DNA from: Pegea sp. RAD2-039 | Taxonomy: Eukaryota > Chordata > Thaliacea > Salpida > Salpidae | Length of the DNA: 64,000 nt | Reading direction: 5' to 3' | NCBI GenBank assembly: GCA_034620365.1 | Contig: JAQGEQ010000281.1 | Coordinates: forward strand, 580,472-644,471 | Part shown: one piece after another, positions 34,294-47,412 of the stretch | Layout: every line of letters starts with the position of its first letter | Position numbering within the stretch: the stretch's first letter is position 1 | Notes under the pieces: model-generated | Told to the model about the DNA's origin: nothing | Databases searched by the model: none | What the model saw: the letters and a program-made list of their open reading frames with translations, nothing else | Position numbers and translations under genes: made by a program

Positions 34294-37066
34294 TTAAAAT
34301 GGGAAATTTACACATATGTCAGGTACACATGGTTGATAGCTGACAACTACATGATCAATACAATGATTCGAACTCGCAACTTCTTTCCATTCATTTGTTA
34401 CTTGATCGTAACATTCGACAATTTGGAAATCACGACCATCTTCGTCTGGACCATCCTCTAGATCCCCTGTATCAATCAACGAGCTCATCACATTTATGCA
34501 AATTATTGTAAACATCGTAACAATGTTGATTAAAACGTTTTTCAATTCCAAACATAAGAAAAGTTTTACCAAAAACATAAATCTTCTTATTAAAGACAAC
34601 AGGTTTTGGACATGCTCTCGAATAATTCATACTTGCTACGAATTCCCAATTATCATTGAGGACATCGTATCTTTCAACAGTCTTTAAATATTCTTCATCA
34701 TCCCAGCCACCAATGACGTAGATATAGTTGCCAAGCGTGACTAAATCTGTGACGATTATAGAATTTGTTATCATCATAAGATCAAAACGTCATCATGATG
34801 CCATCAGTCACCTGATCCATATCTAGGTGTCAGAGTTGGTTTTACAGTGCTCCATTCGTCCTTCTGTGGATCATATTTCTTAAAAAAAGGAACTGAGTCC
34901 GTGACATCATTGTTACCAAAAACATACAACATCCGGTTGAAGACAGTACAATCGTCAACGTAACCACAGTCAATTAATGAAGCTCTTTGCGTCCATTCAT
35001 CAATAATGGGATCGTATCTGGAAATAACATAGTTTTTGGCAAATGAAGTTTTCGTTGAAAATGCCATTTCATCACTCACTTCATTAAATCGATTTCTTCA
35101 CCAGGTATAATGATGTACAACTCATTGTCAATAACTTCTACTCTCTCACCTCCTAAATTCTCGCCTAAACTTTTGCACTTCTTCCACTCATTTGTAATTG
35201 GGTCGTATCTTGAAAATTAATGACGTTATATTTAGTTTGTAATGATGATCACACCATTTGTTTCATACAAACCTTTCCATATCACCATTACCGGATAAAT
35301 TTATTAACACATAAATGAAACCGTTAATGACAGCAGATTTTGAAAAATCCAACGAATTTGGAAGACACAAGTTGGGAAGTTTAAAGCGAACATCCGTTTC
35401 AGACAAACGAAACTCTGCACTTTTCAATACTTTCTCAGTAGAACTATCGGGTTCAGTTATGATGTAGATCACCTGTGACGTCATATGTCAGTCATTGAAG
35501 TGAAAAGTATTTAATTAAATAATCTTACCTGCGGAATATCAAGTTGTCTTGGCTTACTTTCAATTGTGATGTAAGCTTTGAGATCTTCAAGCACCTTGCT
35601 GAGATGTTCATAACAAGTATTTCTAATTACATCACAATTTTCCAATTGCATAGAAATGAACCTTGGTTTTATCAAATGACAACGTACCTAGAGAAATCAC
35701 AAATTTATACTCATAAGTCTACAACTTTATAGTTTCTAGATACTTACTTTTTTAATTAATTCTTTTAAGCAGTTTTGTCTTGAAGTTAAATCATATTTGA
35801 TCCACTCTAGAAGAGCATTGAATACTTGGGATTCACAAACCACATGAAGCTCATTTTGAGTAATTACTTTAGAAATTACAGAGTCTGGTTGTAATTTGAA
35901 TTTTTGAGTTTTTGAAATCTGGTGAATATCATTTGGTTAATCAAAAACTTGTCCTTATTAAATATAAAAAAACAAGATCAATAGAAATAACCAAATAAAA
36001 AATATTTCATAAATATTTAAGCTTGATGAAGTCGAGAAAATCTTTCTACATGAAAAGCTTTAGCCAGGAAAATAACAATTCTTCATTTTTTTACTTTTAG
36101 AAAGTTTTTTCCAATAAATTTTTCAAATTTAGTTGAAAGCTCCATATATCCAAAATACTCAACAAACATTGCAAATTCGAAGCAGTTGTAAATGTCTATT
36201 TGACTTTCCAAAAAGCTGTAATTGATAAAGTATAGTTACAAAACTATTAAAAGAAACTGATTTATAAAACTATCTTACTTGCTACATAACTTCTCTAGAC
36301 CATTTATTTGAAACATGGAATCTGCAATCATGAGTCTCACAATATTTTCTTCATTGATTTGTATTTCTTTTGTGTGCAAATAATCAAAAAGAACAGAAAA
36401 TACATTTGGGTCTACGTCATTTATGGTAACTTCATCAGAATGTGCTTCTGTGAATCCACCTTAATAAATTCAAATAGTTTTTGTGATGATACATTTAGTT
36501 ATTTTGTAACTGAAGTTGAATCTTGAATCTAACTCACCACGAAACATAGCTTCAAAATAAGGTGAAGCAGCAGCTAAAACTCCTTTGTTACATTTGAAAG
36601 TTCGTTCAAAGCCATTCAATTTCACTTTGATTAAAACATCACAAACCGGCGAATTTTCAAAAGAGTCATTTAGATTAAAGTGGCAACGATTATCCACTTC
36701 CATAAGTTCATTTCTAAATGAATAACTAAAAACACAACCCCTTAATAAGTTGTTAGATCGATACGTAAATGAAATAAGAAAATTAACATTCCTTTTATTA
36801 ATTGAGTAATACTGAAATCACTCTAAGCCAGATAAAAAATCATAATAAAATCAAGTTAAAGCTGATAAGATTTAAGTTATTAATATCTTTCTAGATTCAA
36901 CATAAATGACTTTTGTATCTGCTTTTATATTAATTAAAAAGTGAATATAATTAAATTTATTTAGAAAACAATGTTAAGTAAATACACAAAATTCTATTAA
37001 CCTGATATCATCTCTAGGTGGCACATTTGAATCAGAAACAACTTTAATCTTTGATCTTTCTGCCAT
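34294..37066 (-). CDS. BTB-BACK-Kelch protein, array copy 3
   Basis: Exons on the minus strand: 37066-37002, 36713-36538, 36459-36279, 36215-36095, 35918-35748, 35687-35529, 35472-35273, 35208-35080, 35017-34812, 34746-34570, 34466-34294. The frame is open throughout, 585 codons plus stop. Domain order as in copy 1. Exon 8 is 129 bases, 3 shorter than copy 1 and 9 shorter than copy 2, ending IPGEEIDLMK. The BTB half is almost the same as copy 1, while the Kelch half is closer to copy 2. That mosaic suggests gene conversion or unequal exchange between units. Confidence 0.9.
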
Positions 37067-37708
37067 TTGGATCCAATTAAAGATTTCAGAAAAAAAAATA
37101 TATAGGAAGTATATGTATACGTATATATATACTGTTGATGAAACTGCTAAGGATAATATCTAGTATATCTCATAAAACAAATGTAGAATTTTATATAAAA
37201 ATAATCAAAGAATTTACTATGTATAGAATTACAATTATAAAAAACAAAAATTCTAGAAACTTTACAACTATGAACATAAATTAAATAAATGTAATTCATT
37301 CTAGAAAACCAGTTCTTTGGTTGATGTAGCTAAAATTAATCAAAATGTATAATATAACAAATACTAAAATAAATCTAATATCAATAGAATATCCTCAAAA
37401 GTTAATAGATAAGTATTAAAGCATTATTTAATAACTGAAAAATGTTGATATTTTAAAGATTAAATATAAATACAAAAATTTAAATGTAAAAAATTATTCA
37501 ACAAATCAACAATTGTTTGACTTTACTTGGTGTGAGTCGCCAGCTTGTTTATATAATGTTTATGGAAAAGCAATATAAAAAGTTAGCTTAATGTGAGATC
37601 TCAAATACCTCTCAAAAGAACCCAATAAATAAAAACACATTTGCCCATATATTTAAAGAATTTATAGTATTTGAAAAACCTCCTATACAAATAAACTAAG
37701 ATAGACCC

Positions 37709-38720
37709 TTCCATTAAATCTCTGTACAAAGATCTTTGTATAGTTTACAAGAAATCTATTTCTAATTTCTATTTAGGAAGAGAAAGTGCAGTCTTATCTT
37801 CACCTTGCAAGAAAACGTTTTTTGGTTTCATAAGTCACAAACTTAAGGCGAGATCTCAGTTACCTCCCTTACTTGATAACAGCGACCAGCTTGTGATGGT
37901 ACAAGAAAATAAAGCTGAGTTGCTAAACAATCAATTTAATGGCGTTTTTACAACCGATGATGGTAATACTCATTCTCTTTCCTACTCCGACATTCTTACA
38001 AATATCTCCGAGATGTTAGATCTTGACATAACGGTCAATTTGGTATTTAAGGCTATTTTTTGATTAAAATGATCAGTTTCCAACACCCCAGATCAGATCC
38101 CAGCTTTATTTTTAAGAAAAACTACTTCCTTTTTATTACTACCTTTATCGCTTTTCTTTAACATGACTTTGTGGCGAGGTAGACTTCCACAAATTTGGTA
38201 GAAAGTTATTACTGTTTTATTACTCCAACTCATAAGTATGGTCCCAGAAACACCACACTTAACTACAAACCAGTTTCGCTGACTTCAGTTATTTGCAGAA
38301 CTCAAGAGCATATCATTCACAATCATATGACCAGTCATTTGATGGAGAACCATCTAATATCTGATGTCCAACATGGCTTTGTGAAGTGGAGATCTTCCAT
38401 GACTCAACATCTCATTTTTCTTAATGAGCTTACAGCCCATAATGAAATTAAGACTCCCTGTGACATCATATACCTCGATTTTGCTAAAGCGTTTGATTAT
38501 GTCCCACACACTAAGCTCGTTACTGTATTGAAAAACTTAAAAATCAACATCTTTATCTTACAGTGGTTGGAAAATTACCTTTCAGGTAGAACCCAACAAA
38601 CTCGTGTATAAAAAGATCTGTATCTACTTTTAAACAAATCACTAGTGGTGTTCCTCAGAGTTCTGTTCTGGGTCCCCTTATCTTTTTTCATTTTCATTGG
38701 AGAACTCATCAGAAGACTAG
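37709..38720 (+). mobile_element. Decayed LINE fragment, unit 3
   Basis: Best preserved frame of the three: 38195-38611 is open for 138 codons from the NYKPVSLTSVICRT block through YLDFAKAFDYVPHTKL to LSGRTQQTRV. A stop follows, and the motif-B segment is in another frame. No endonuclease or YxDD part is present. Confidence 0.85.
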
Positions 38721-39067
38721 TATCTCAACGAATATCTTCGTTATATATATCTTCTTTCAACAAATAGACTAACTAAAGAGGGATTCTTGTGTTGACAGCA
38801 ACAAGTAGAAGCTTTTTATCTGGAAACAACCTACCAGCGCTACTCTAAGTAGTCAACTAGTTTTTAAATATGCTCATTAAAGAGAAGCTTCTATTCAAGA
38901 ACCACGTGACTTGGTGTACCTTAACACAGAAGTCGATCTCTTGTCTCATATTTCGATTAAAAAGATTAAAATTAAAACTTTACTTTAAGATAAAAAGTTT
39001 GTGTCAATCCAAATTTTGTCATTAAAATTTCTAAAAAAATTTTTTAACAATTTTAAGCTGCTTTCAT

Positions 39068-39141
<74 letters not shown>
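39068..39141 (+). tRNA. tRNA-Asn (anticodon GTT), copy 4
   Basis: Identical over 74 nt to the other three copies, at the unit 3/unit 4 junction. Confidence 0.97.
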
Positions 39142-39142
<1 letters not shown>

Positions 39143-39156
39143 ATCGTTTTGCTTTT

Positions 39157-39800
39157 TATTACAGTTTTCAAATATTATGAAAATGTTGTTTAAAAAACTT
39201 TGAAATAATTTTGTTTTAATTTAACTTGATATAATAAATGAATTTTATCTTTAGCCTGTAAAATTGTTGACTGCAACCAGGTGTAATAATAATATAAATT
39301 ATTACACTAATCTGCAATAATTTTGATTTTAATTAATATCCAAGTTGTTAAATTATAAATATTAAATATCTAAGTTTTTAAGTCATAAGACAAAATGTTT
39401 GTTGAAAAAATTTCAAAACTTTCAGGAGATAAAAAACGATGAAACGCTTAAAATACGAGAAATAGAAGAAGTTAAAACTAAATCAATTCTTAAAAAAAGA
39501 CTTGTTGATGAAGATATTAATGATAAAACTGTAAGTATCAACTAAACTTCAGTTTTGATTGTGATTTGTTCCAGATAAAGTTGTTTTAATTTATTAATTT
39601 GTAAAATAATTGTTGTTCAATAAATTTTTATTTGTAATATAAATTAAGGTTTTGTACAACTAAATTGATTTATTTGAGTTTCTATTAATTGCTTAAAATA
39701 TTTAGTTGCATCTCGATGACGTTTCCTTCTACAATTCATGATTAATTTAAACAGTTTAATTTATAGTAATAGAGGCCTACTTCGGCCAAGAACGGTCACG
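39157..39800 (+). pseudogene. Doubly deleted relic of gene X carrying only exon 11, unit 4
   Basis: Same breakpoints as units 2 and 3. The exon-11 homologue is at 39426-39530, open, with first codons GAG ATA. Confidence 0.8.
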
Positions 39801-40003
39801 CAGGTTGTGTGCTTTCTATCTTTTATTTGTTTGCAGAATTGAGAGCGCCATTCGGAGCGATCTGATGCGATATCCTCCTAATTTTTGGTATTGAAATCGA
39901 GCGATTTCATATCGCGTTTGCAAGTATCTTTAAAGCGAAAACTTTTATTCTTAAAATAGTAAAAACGGTTTTGGTGTTTCGAGCACAGGTGGACACATAA
40001 TAT
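39770..40003 (+). repeat. Dispersed repeat D2, 5' copy of unit 4
   Basis: GAGGCCTACTTCGGCC to GTGGACACATAATATCG. Confidence 0.7.
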
Positions 40004-40568
40004 CGTAAAGTTCATAAAACCCGGGTTGAAGGGCCTGTGTTTAAATTAAAGCCGGAATTGAAGCCTCGCGAACAGTTTGTCACTGTACTCAGTGTCGCTC
40101 TGACAGTTCCTGCGAAATAAAACATTATTTCGGTCAATTTCGTTAAACGCCATTTTCTGCAAAAATTTAAAACCTTCAAAAATAAACTTTTAATATTTTG
40201 AACCATTCTAAATTTCATAAATTATAAATCAGATGAAATTAATAGATAATAAATAAATAATTAAATTGAATTTTGGGTATTTTGAGAATTGCGTTTTTGG
40301 TTTCTAATTTTTAAATTTAAATAAATTTCTTTAAAATTTATTACATCATCGTTTACAAGTTGATTAAAAAATTCAACAAAACTACTCGACTAAGACCCTG
40401 CAGCCTTTCTCGCGTTCTCATTGGCAGATATCACCGACTATATCAACGTTTAACTCGTTTCGCGAAGTCGTGAGAAGCAAACGATGATTTGGCGAAGCAA
40501 TTTTCAGATCGATGTCTCGTTCCAAACACCGCTTGTCTTGATCAGTTGATTGAATTGATTTAACAATC

Positions 40569-41253
40569 TGATCCTCATCCTCATCTTTATCTTCACCTGA
40601 TCTTTATCTTTATCTGATCTTCATCTTCTTCTGATATTTTTCTTTACTTGATCTTCATCTTTACCTGATCCTTGTCTGTATCTGATCCTCATCTTCATCT
40701 CATCTTTACTTGATCTTCATCTGATCCTCATCTGATCCTCATCTGATCCTCATCTGATCCTCATCTGATCTTCATCTGATCTTCATCTGATCCTCATCTG
40801 ATCCTCATCTGATCTTCTTCTGATCCTCATCTGATCATCATCTGATCTTCATCTGATCTTCATCTGATCTTCATCTGATCTTCATCTGATCCTCATCTTC
40901 ATCTTCACCTGATCATTATCTTTATCTGATCTTCATCCTCATCTTATCCTCATTTTCACTTGATCCTCATCTTCACCTAATTTTCATCTTCATCTGATCC
41001 TCATCTTCATCTTGATCCTCATCTTCACCTGATCCTCATATGAACTAATCCTCATCTTCCTCTGATCCTTTTCTTTACCTGATATTCATCTTCACCTGAT
41101 CCTCATCTTCATCTGATCCTTGTCTTTATCTGATCCTCATCTTCATCTCATCTTTACTTGATCTTCATCTGATCCTCTTCTGATCCTCATCTGATCCTCA
41201 TCTGATCTTCATCTGATCTTCATCTGATCTTCATCTGATCTTCATCTGATCCT
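40569..41253. repeat. TGATCCTCATCT minisatellite, unit 4
   Basis: Longest array, about 685 bp. Its right end repeats blocks also seen in unit 3 and its middle repeats blocks of unit 2, suggesting internal duplication. Confidence 0.95.
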
Positions 41254-41257
41254 GAAG

Positions 41258-41690
41258 CGCACGAAGGTGGTGTACGCCGGATTCGACGCAAAAGCGCCGC
41301 AAAGCGTGCTACGCGCTCAAGCCAAATATGGAACTAAAAGTACAAATGGTAAACTCACTAAAGGTTGGTGATGACGTCACATCGTCGTTACGTCACTCAA
41401 GCTTCGAATCGAAACAGCTCATCAGATGACGTCATCGTTGTTTACGTCAGCAGCGGCGCGAATGAAAGCGGAATCGACGCGAATTCGAATGAATGTTCCG
41501 GTTGGCCGCATCGTGGCTTCCGATGTTGATTCGAGACGCGCGAACTCCAACAAAAAGAAACATAAGCGACATCTCGTGGTTGGTTGTCATAGCAACCGAC
41601 AATTCTTCTTCTGCAGCTCAATTTGCTCCTTTGATGCGTAAGACTCTGAAATCGATGGGTCAACTTCGAAAATAATGACGTCACTGACGC
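41258..41690 (+). promoter_or_regulatory. CArG/CRE/X-box-like block, unit 4
   Basis: CCAAATATGG at 41322-41331; CRE TGACGTCA at 41372-41379, 41427-41434 and 41676-41683; GTTGTCATAGCAAC at 41583-41596. All sites are intact. Confidence 0.6.
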
Positions 41691-42117
41691 GATTTTGCGC
41701 CTTTCTCTTTTTCCATTTTTCTCTTTTTAAATTAAATGATTAAATTAAATTTTAATTAAAAAGTTTTTTGTTTTAAATTTTTGTAATTAGCTAAATTTAC
41801 ACAAGTTTGTAAAAAAAAAAATATTTTAGCAAAATTTCAGTTTATCGAAAAAAAGTGAATTCTAATTTTCTGAAAAATCGTCCTTAAATTAAACAAGGTT
41901 CTGGGACTCGTACCAGGGACCAATGTATTAAGAGTCCCTACTTCAAAACCAATATTTCATAATAAATATTTGTGAATTAGATCAACAAATACTTAAAACT
42001 TAGTTTAGTAAAAGTAGTTTTACAAGAATAACACAAAACAATAAAAGTTTTGAATTAATTTGAATAAGAATTATGAAAGTAAGGAGTTAATTAAGTTTAT
42101 TTATTTTTATTTATTTC

Positions 42118-42276
42118 AATAAATGCAAAGGAGGGTGCTTGAAGAGAGCATCTCTCGCTAACACATCTTCTCACAAATAATATCTATTAAGTTAGTTTAA
42201 TAACTATTTATGATTTAGATTTAATGCTGGAGATGGTTTAGTAACAAAAATATTAAAAGATTAATAAAAATAATGA
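42118..42276. repeat. Dispersed repeat D1, unit 4
   Basis: AAAGGAGGGTGCTTGAAGAG with intact GAGAGCATCTCTC. Confidence 0.7.
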
Positions 42277-42891
42277 AAATGTTGTATAAGTTTCGACTAA
42301 TTTATAAAAAGATTTCAAATAATTTTGTTTTTAAAGAATATTTAACTTTATTTAATAAATAATTTTTATCTGTAGTCTTTAAAATTGTTGACTGCAACCA
42401 GGTGTAATGATCACATCAATTATTACGTCATAATCATAAAAAGATACTTTAAGTTAAAAGTGAATTTTTATTTCTAGTTTATTGAGTTTACAGGTAAGTC
42501 GTTATTATTATTTATTAAAACTTAAAATATTTTAATTGAACGCTATTTAATTTATTATAATTTTTGTTTTGAATACATTAACTTATTGCTAATTTATATA
42601 AGCTAGATGAAAACATGAAATTATATTGATTACATAATTTTCACTAGTTTAGCGACTTTTGATAAACATTTTATAAATATTTAGATATTTAAAGTTACAA
42701 AGTTAGTAGCTTTAATAAATCGTTAAATTAGAATAAATAATTATATTTAACACTATACTAATTAGATGTAAAAGCTACTTAAAATTGTATTTCATTTTTT
42801 TCTTAAATAAACTCTGATTAAACTCAAAACTTGTTTTTCAGAATTATTATTTTCATTTTGAGCTTTACTTGTGAATAAATTTTCTATTGAA

Positions 42892-45800
42892 ATGGAAATT
42901 CAACCAATTAGTATGACTGAAGTCAGTTTATTATTTTTATTCTTGGACTATTTATTTACTTCTTTTTTATATTAATAAAGTTATGTTTAGTAATTAAAGT
43001 ATTTTTTACAATTTTTTAATAATTTAAAATGAAAACAAACAAGTTAATTTTAATGTAAACAAAACAACTAACTATTTAGTTTATTTATTTGTTATAGTGT
43101 GGAGAAACTATTTTAACTAATAAAAGCTTGAATAAAAAAGCTCTAACATGGTTCATTTCATTTGATAAACCAAATGAACATCCAAATAACAATAAAATTC
43201 ATCAAAAGGTTTGCTACTTAGTCTAATTTAAGTAATTATTTTATCTTTTGAATATTGTAATTTTTGTAAGAATATCTTTTTAACATATTTAGTATTGTAA
43301 AAACTTTCACATAATTATAAATTTGCTGTTTAACTAAATGTTAATTATAAATGTATCTATTAAATAATTAAATCATCTAGTAATTAACTGCTAAAAAAAC
43401 TCAAAAAGTTAAATTGTACAATTTACAAAACTAACTTTAATTTAAATAACTTTTAAATAAAAATGGTTTTTTTTTCAGGGTTTTTCAATGGCCGAGTTTT
43501 TTAGATCTGTTTACATAAGATTTCCGGTAAGAATAATTTTTTGAAAACAATTTTGAGAATATTTAGTTATTAATAATCATTAGATACTCAGAAAAATTTT
43601 TTGATAAAATAAAGTATCACATAAATCATTAGAAAATGAAAATTTAGAAAATCAAAAGTTAGATATAAAAAGTTAAGTTTTTCTAAATGGTATAAATTTT
43701 ATAGAACTGAAAATCTTTTATCAAAAACGAATAATTATTAAAAAATTTCAATAAAATATAAATTTGCTAAAATAAAAATTTTTCTTTAGGTTAAATATAG
43801 CGACCGAATGTCAAGTAAGTGTTTATCTAACTAATATTCTATTTTAAGTTTCTAAATTTGTAGAAATTTTGTAAATTTAAATTGTTGTTGTATCTTACTA
43901 ACTATCATAAAACTATCTGACAAAAATGATTATAAAAATTAGTTTCTTGATTTGATATTTAAAACTATTTTCAATTTTAGTTCATTCTATTCAAGTTGAG
44001 TTGTTTGAAAATATTCATCTTCAAATGAAACAAAATGATGTTTTGATGGTGATTAAAAGTTCTTTTTGATTAAAAGTTCTTTTCTTAAATTCTTTTAATG
44101 CTGTTCAAAAGCTTCTGTAGTAATCTAGATAATTTTGTTTTGTTAAAAGAAATAAAATAATAGAAGCTAATTCTAATAATAAAGGACATAGAATAACTAT
44201 ACACTTTCTGATTAGTGATGATTAATTTTGATATTTATTGATATTCTTTAAAAATACAAATAGTTATTTTTAATATGGTTTTACTATTCTTAGATAAACA
44301 TAAAATTTTATTAAGCTTTTCACAAACGTTTTATTTAAAGAAACTCCTTTAGAAAAGTATAACTTTATACTAAGAGATAAATATTAAAATATTTGTGTTT
44401 AGACTTTTACTAATTCTATTCAACAATTATTTTACAGAATATTAACATCCAGACAACCTTTACAACTTGCAGTAAGTGTTTTTTTTGTTTCTAGAATAAG
44501 TTGTTATTTAATCAAGTCCAGAATCAATTTTATTACAATTTTGTAATCAATTTTTATAGTTTAACAAGAGATCTTTTTTATTAAAGTTTAAAAGAACTTG
44601 TACAAAATAATACTTTAAGATTTGGTTTAACTTAACATCACTAACTGATATTTTGTTAATTTTTTTAGTAAATGCAGAACAAATGACATTAGATGATTAT
44701 ATAACATTCAAAGTAAGTTTTGTTGCGCTGAAATGTAGTACATTTGTTGTAGATCAAAATTATATCTTTAGAAAATACAAATACTAAACAAAACGATATT
44801 AAAAAGATTCAATGTTTTTATTTACCTAATAATTTTATCTAAGTTACTTTTTGATAAAAGTTTTGTCGGTTTTAAATATATGTTTTAACTTACAGTGCAA
44901 TCAAATGGTTTCTAGAAAACTTTTAAAGAAGCAACAAAATGTAAGTTTTGCTTCAATTGCAGAAAAGTTTTCTTTTATCTTTCTTATTATTAAGGAATTT
45001 TGATTTAGTTTAAAAGTTTTAATTTAACTTTTTTCTAACAGCTTTGAAAACGGTAAAAGTAAAAGATATTAATTTTGTTTTAAACTAGTGTGCAGCATAA
45101 ACTTAAACAGAAACTTAAAAATATACAAAAAGATAAAAGTTTATTCAATTTTGAGATATTGAATATTAAAATCATTAAACGGTTAAATTAATCTTTTCTA
45201 AGTTTAATACTTATTATTTGTTAACAGGTTGTTGCTAACAGAAATGCTATTTTCATGAATAAAAAAACGTTTGAGACGTTGTACTCAAGATTGAATGTAA
45301 GCAATGATGAAGATTATAAGAAAATTGATGATTTAAATGTAAGTAGTAATTTTTATTATACTCTGCAATAATTTTGATTCTTAAATCTTATCCAAGTTGT
45401 TAAAAATAAGACAAAATGTTTATTGAATAAGTTTCAAAACTTTCAGGAAATAAAAAACGATGAAACGCTTAAAATACGAGAAATAGAAGAAGTTAAAATC
45501 AAATCAATCCTTAAACAAAGACTTGTTGATGAAGATATTAATGATAAAACTGTAAGTATCAACTAAACTTCAGTTTTGATTGTTATTACAATAACAATAA
45601 TAATATTGTTATTCAAATAAAATTGTTTTAATTTATATATTTGTAAAACAATTGTTTTTAATTAAATGTTTATTTTAAATATAAACAGATAATAGCAAAA
45701 GAAATGAAACATGTCAAGTTCACTCCAGAAATTAAAAGGAAATATGTAAGTTTCAATTATTTAATTATTATTTGTTTATAATATTTGATTTATTGGCTTT

Positions 45801-45985
45801 CAGAGATGGAAGAGGTTTAAGAAATGTCTTTTAAACTTTGTCACTTTGAAATGTTTTCGAAGAAGTAAGTTGAAAGATTTCTTAGATTTTTATATTTAGT
45901 AACTTTTGATATTTTTTCAGAAAAAAGAGGCTATGATTTCGACTTTAGATTTGAAAGTTTAGATTATTATTATTATTATTATTGA
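42892..45985 (+). CDS. Gene X copy 4 (unrecognised 267-residue protein)
   Basis: Coding exons: 42892-42921, 43098-43208, 43479-43526, 43790-43814, 43981-44048, 44438-44471, 44669-44712, 44896-44940, 45228-45338, 45447-45551, 45689-45745, 45804-45864, 45921-45985. The frame is open throughout. The first donor is GTCAGT where the other copies have GTAAGT, still a GT donor. The acceptor at 43477-43478 is intact, unlike copy 1. The C-terminal run is six tyrosines because the TTA/TAT repeat at the stop has expanded. No Kelch gene follows, since the unit ends about 70 bases downstream. Confidence 0.8.
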
Positions 45986-46052
45986 AACTGTTGTGTTATT
46001 GGCGCTAGTATTTAATAAAAATAAAAATCATTACAAGTCTTTTGTGATCTTT

Positions 46053-47339
46053 TACTTTTTTTAAAGTTTTTCTTTTGAAAATATTATTATTTTTAATTAT
46101 TTTAATAATTATCTTTGAGAAGACACGTCTTTAACATTTTATGTCCTTTAGAGTTTAATTTTCTAAATATTTCTAAACATTTAAATGTTAATAACAATTT
46201 TAACCATAATATTACTTTATATTATATTTTATATCTAGATTGTATAGAATTTATTCTATTCTCTATTATATAGAGAATGTGAACACGGTTATATTTATTA
46301 TATAATCTACTTTTATATTATATCCTAATCTATTCAAAGTTTTCAATTTTCGATTTTAGTTATTGTACTTCTATTATAATAAATTCTAATGTATTGTTTT
46401 TATACCAGTTTCAAATTAAGTTTAAATCACTTTTCGGTTTTTAACCTTTTTTATAAATATTCAATTTCTTAATTAAATCATTTTTTTTCATGGGTCTGTA
46501 TATCAGCTACTATTATTTGATTTTGTAGCCAGTTTTTAAAAGTTGCTTTTAGACCTTTTTTTTGTACCGATAATCTGATTTACTTAATTATCTAATTATT
46601 TGTTAAAAAATTTTATTTTTACATTTATGCTGTTATACCTAAACTGAAAGTCAAATTTTGTTTAGAGGTTCGATTTAAGATTTATTTCTACTTTTATGTT
46701 TCTGTTGTTTCTTCACTTAAAAAATTCAAATAATTTTTCTACAAAACAATTCTAATAAACAAAACAATTATTTATCATTGAAATATCTAGAATCTTCCAT
46801 AAGAAAGTTGACAATATTTCGAAAATTTTAGCTTTTTGGCGTTTAGTTTTCAGAAATTTTAGTCTTATACCTTAAATAAAAAAAATCAATATTTTTATAC
46901 TTCCATAAACACTTAAATCAAAAAATAATCTTAGTTCTTCAGATAAGCTTTTGAAAGAGTTGTAATATAAGATAATAATAATAATATAATCGATGGAACT
47001 AACTTTATTATTTATTCTGAAGATCCTGAATTATAAACTGATATTTAAAGTTAAAAAATAATGATATTTGCTTGAAAACAAACTTGCTGCAACTAATCTG
47101 TAATTGTAGGTTGAGTTTTATAGATTAATATAGATTATAAATCAAGTGTTTGTTACAACTGAGTAAAAATGAAAATTAATTTAAAATGGAATTTGTTGTA
47201 AATATTTCTAAAAAATATTTCTTATTTTTATTTTTAAAGTACTAAAATTATACTATTAAATTAAAAGGATTAAATTTTACTATTTTGATATTTGGTATTT
47301 ACTAATTTTGATTTATTTTTAAAATGCTAAAATTAAAGC
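46053..47339. other. Right flank of the array, no gene seen
   Basis: Similarity to the 3' flank of gene X (compare 5880) stops at about 46053 after GTCTTTTGTGATCTTTTA. The DNA beyond is unique and very AT-rich. I find no ORF, RNA gene or repeat here. Confidence 0.5.
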
Positions 47340-47412
47340 CGCCCGATGAGGGACTTGAACCCGCGACCGTTGGATTAAAAGTCCAACGCTCTACCGACTG
47401 AGCTAACCGGGC
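47340..47412 (-). tRNA. tRNA-Lys (anticodon TTT)
   Basis: Minus-strand cloverleaf of 73 nt. The acceptor stem GCCCGGT/ATCGGGC has one G-U and discriminator G. The A box is TAGCTCAGTCGG. The anticodon stem TTGGA/TCCAA encloses CTTTTAA with anticodon TTT. The T arm is GGGTTCAAGTCCC. No intron. Standing alone, outside the array. Confidence 0.97.
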
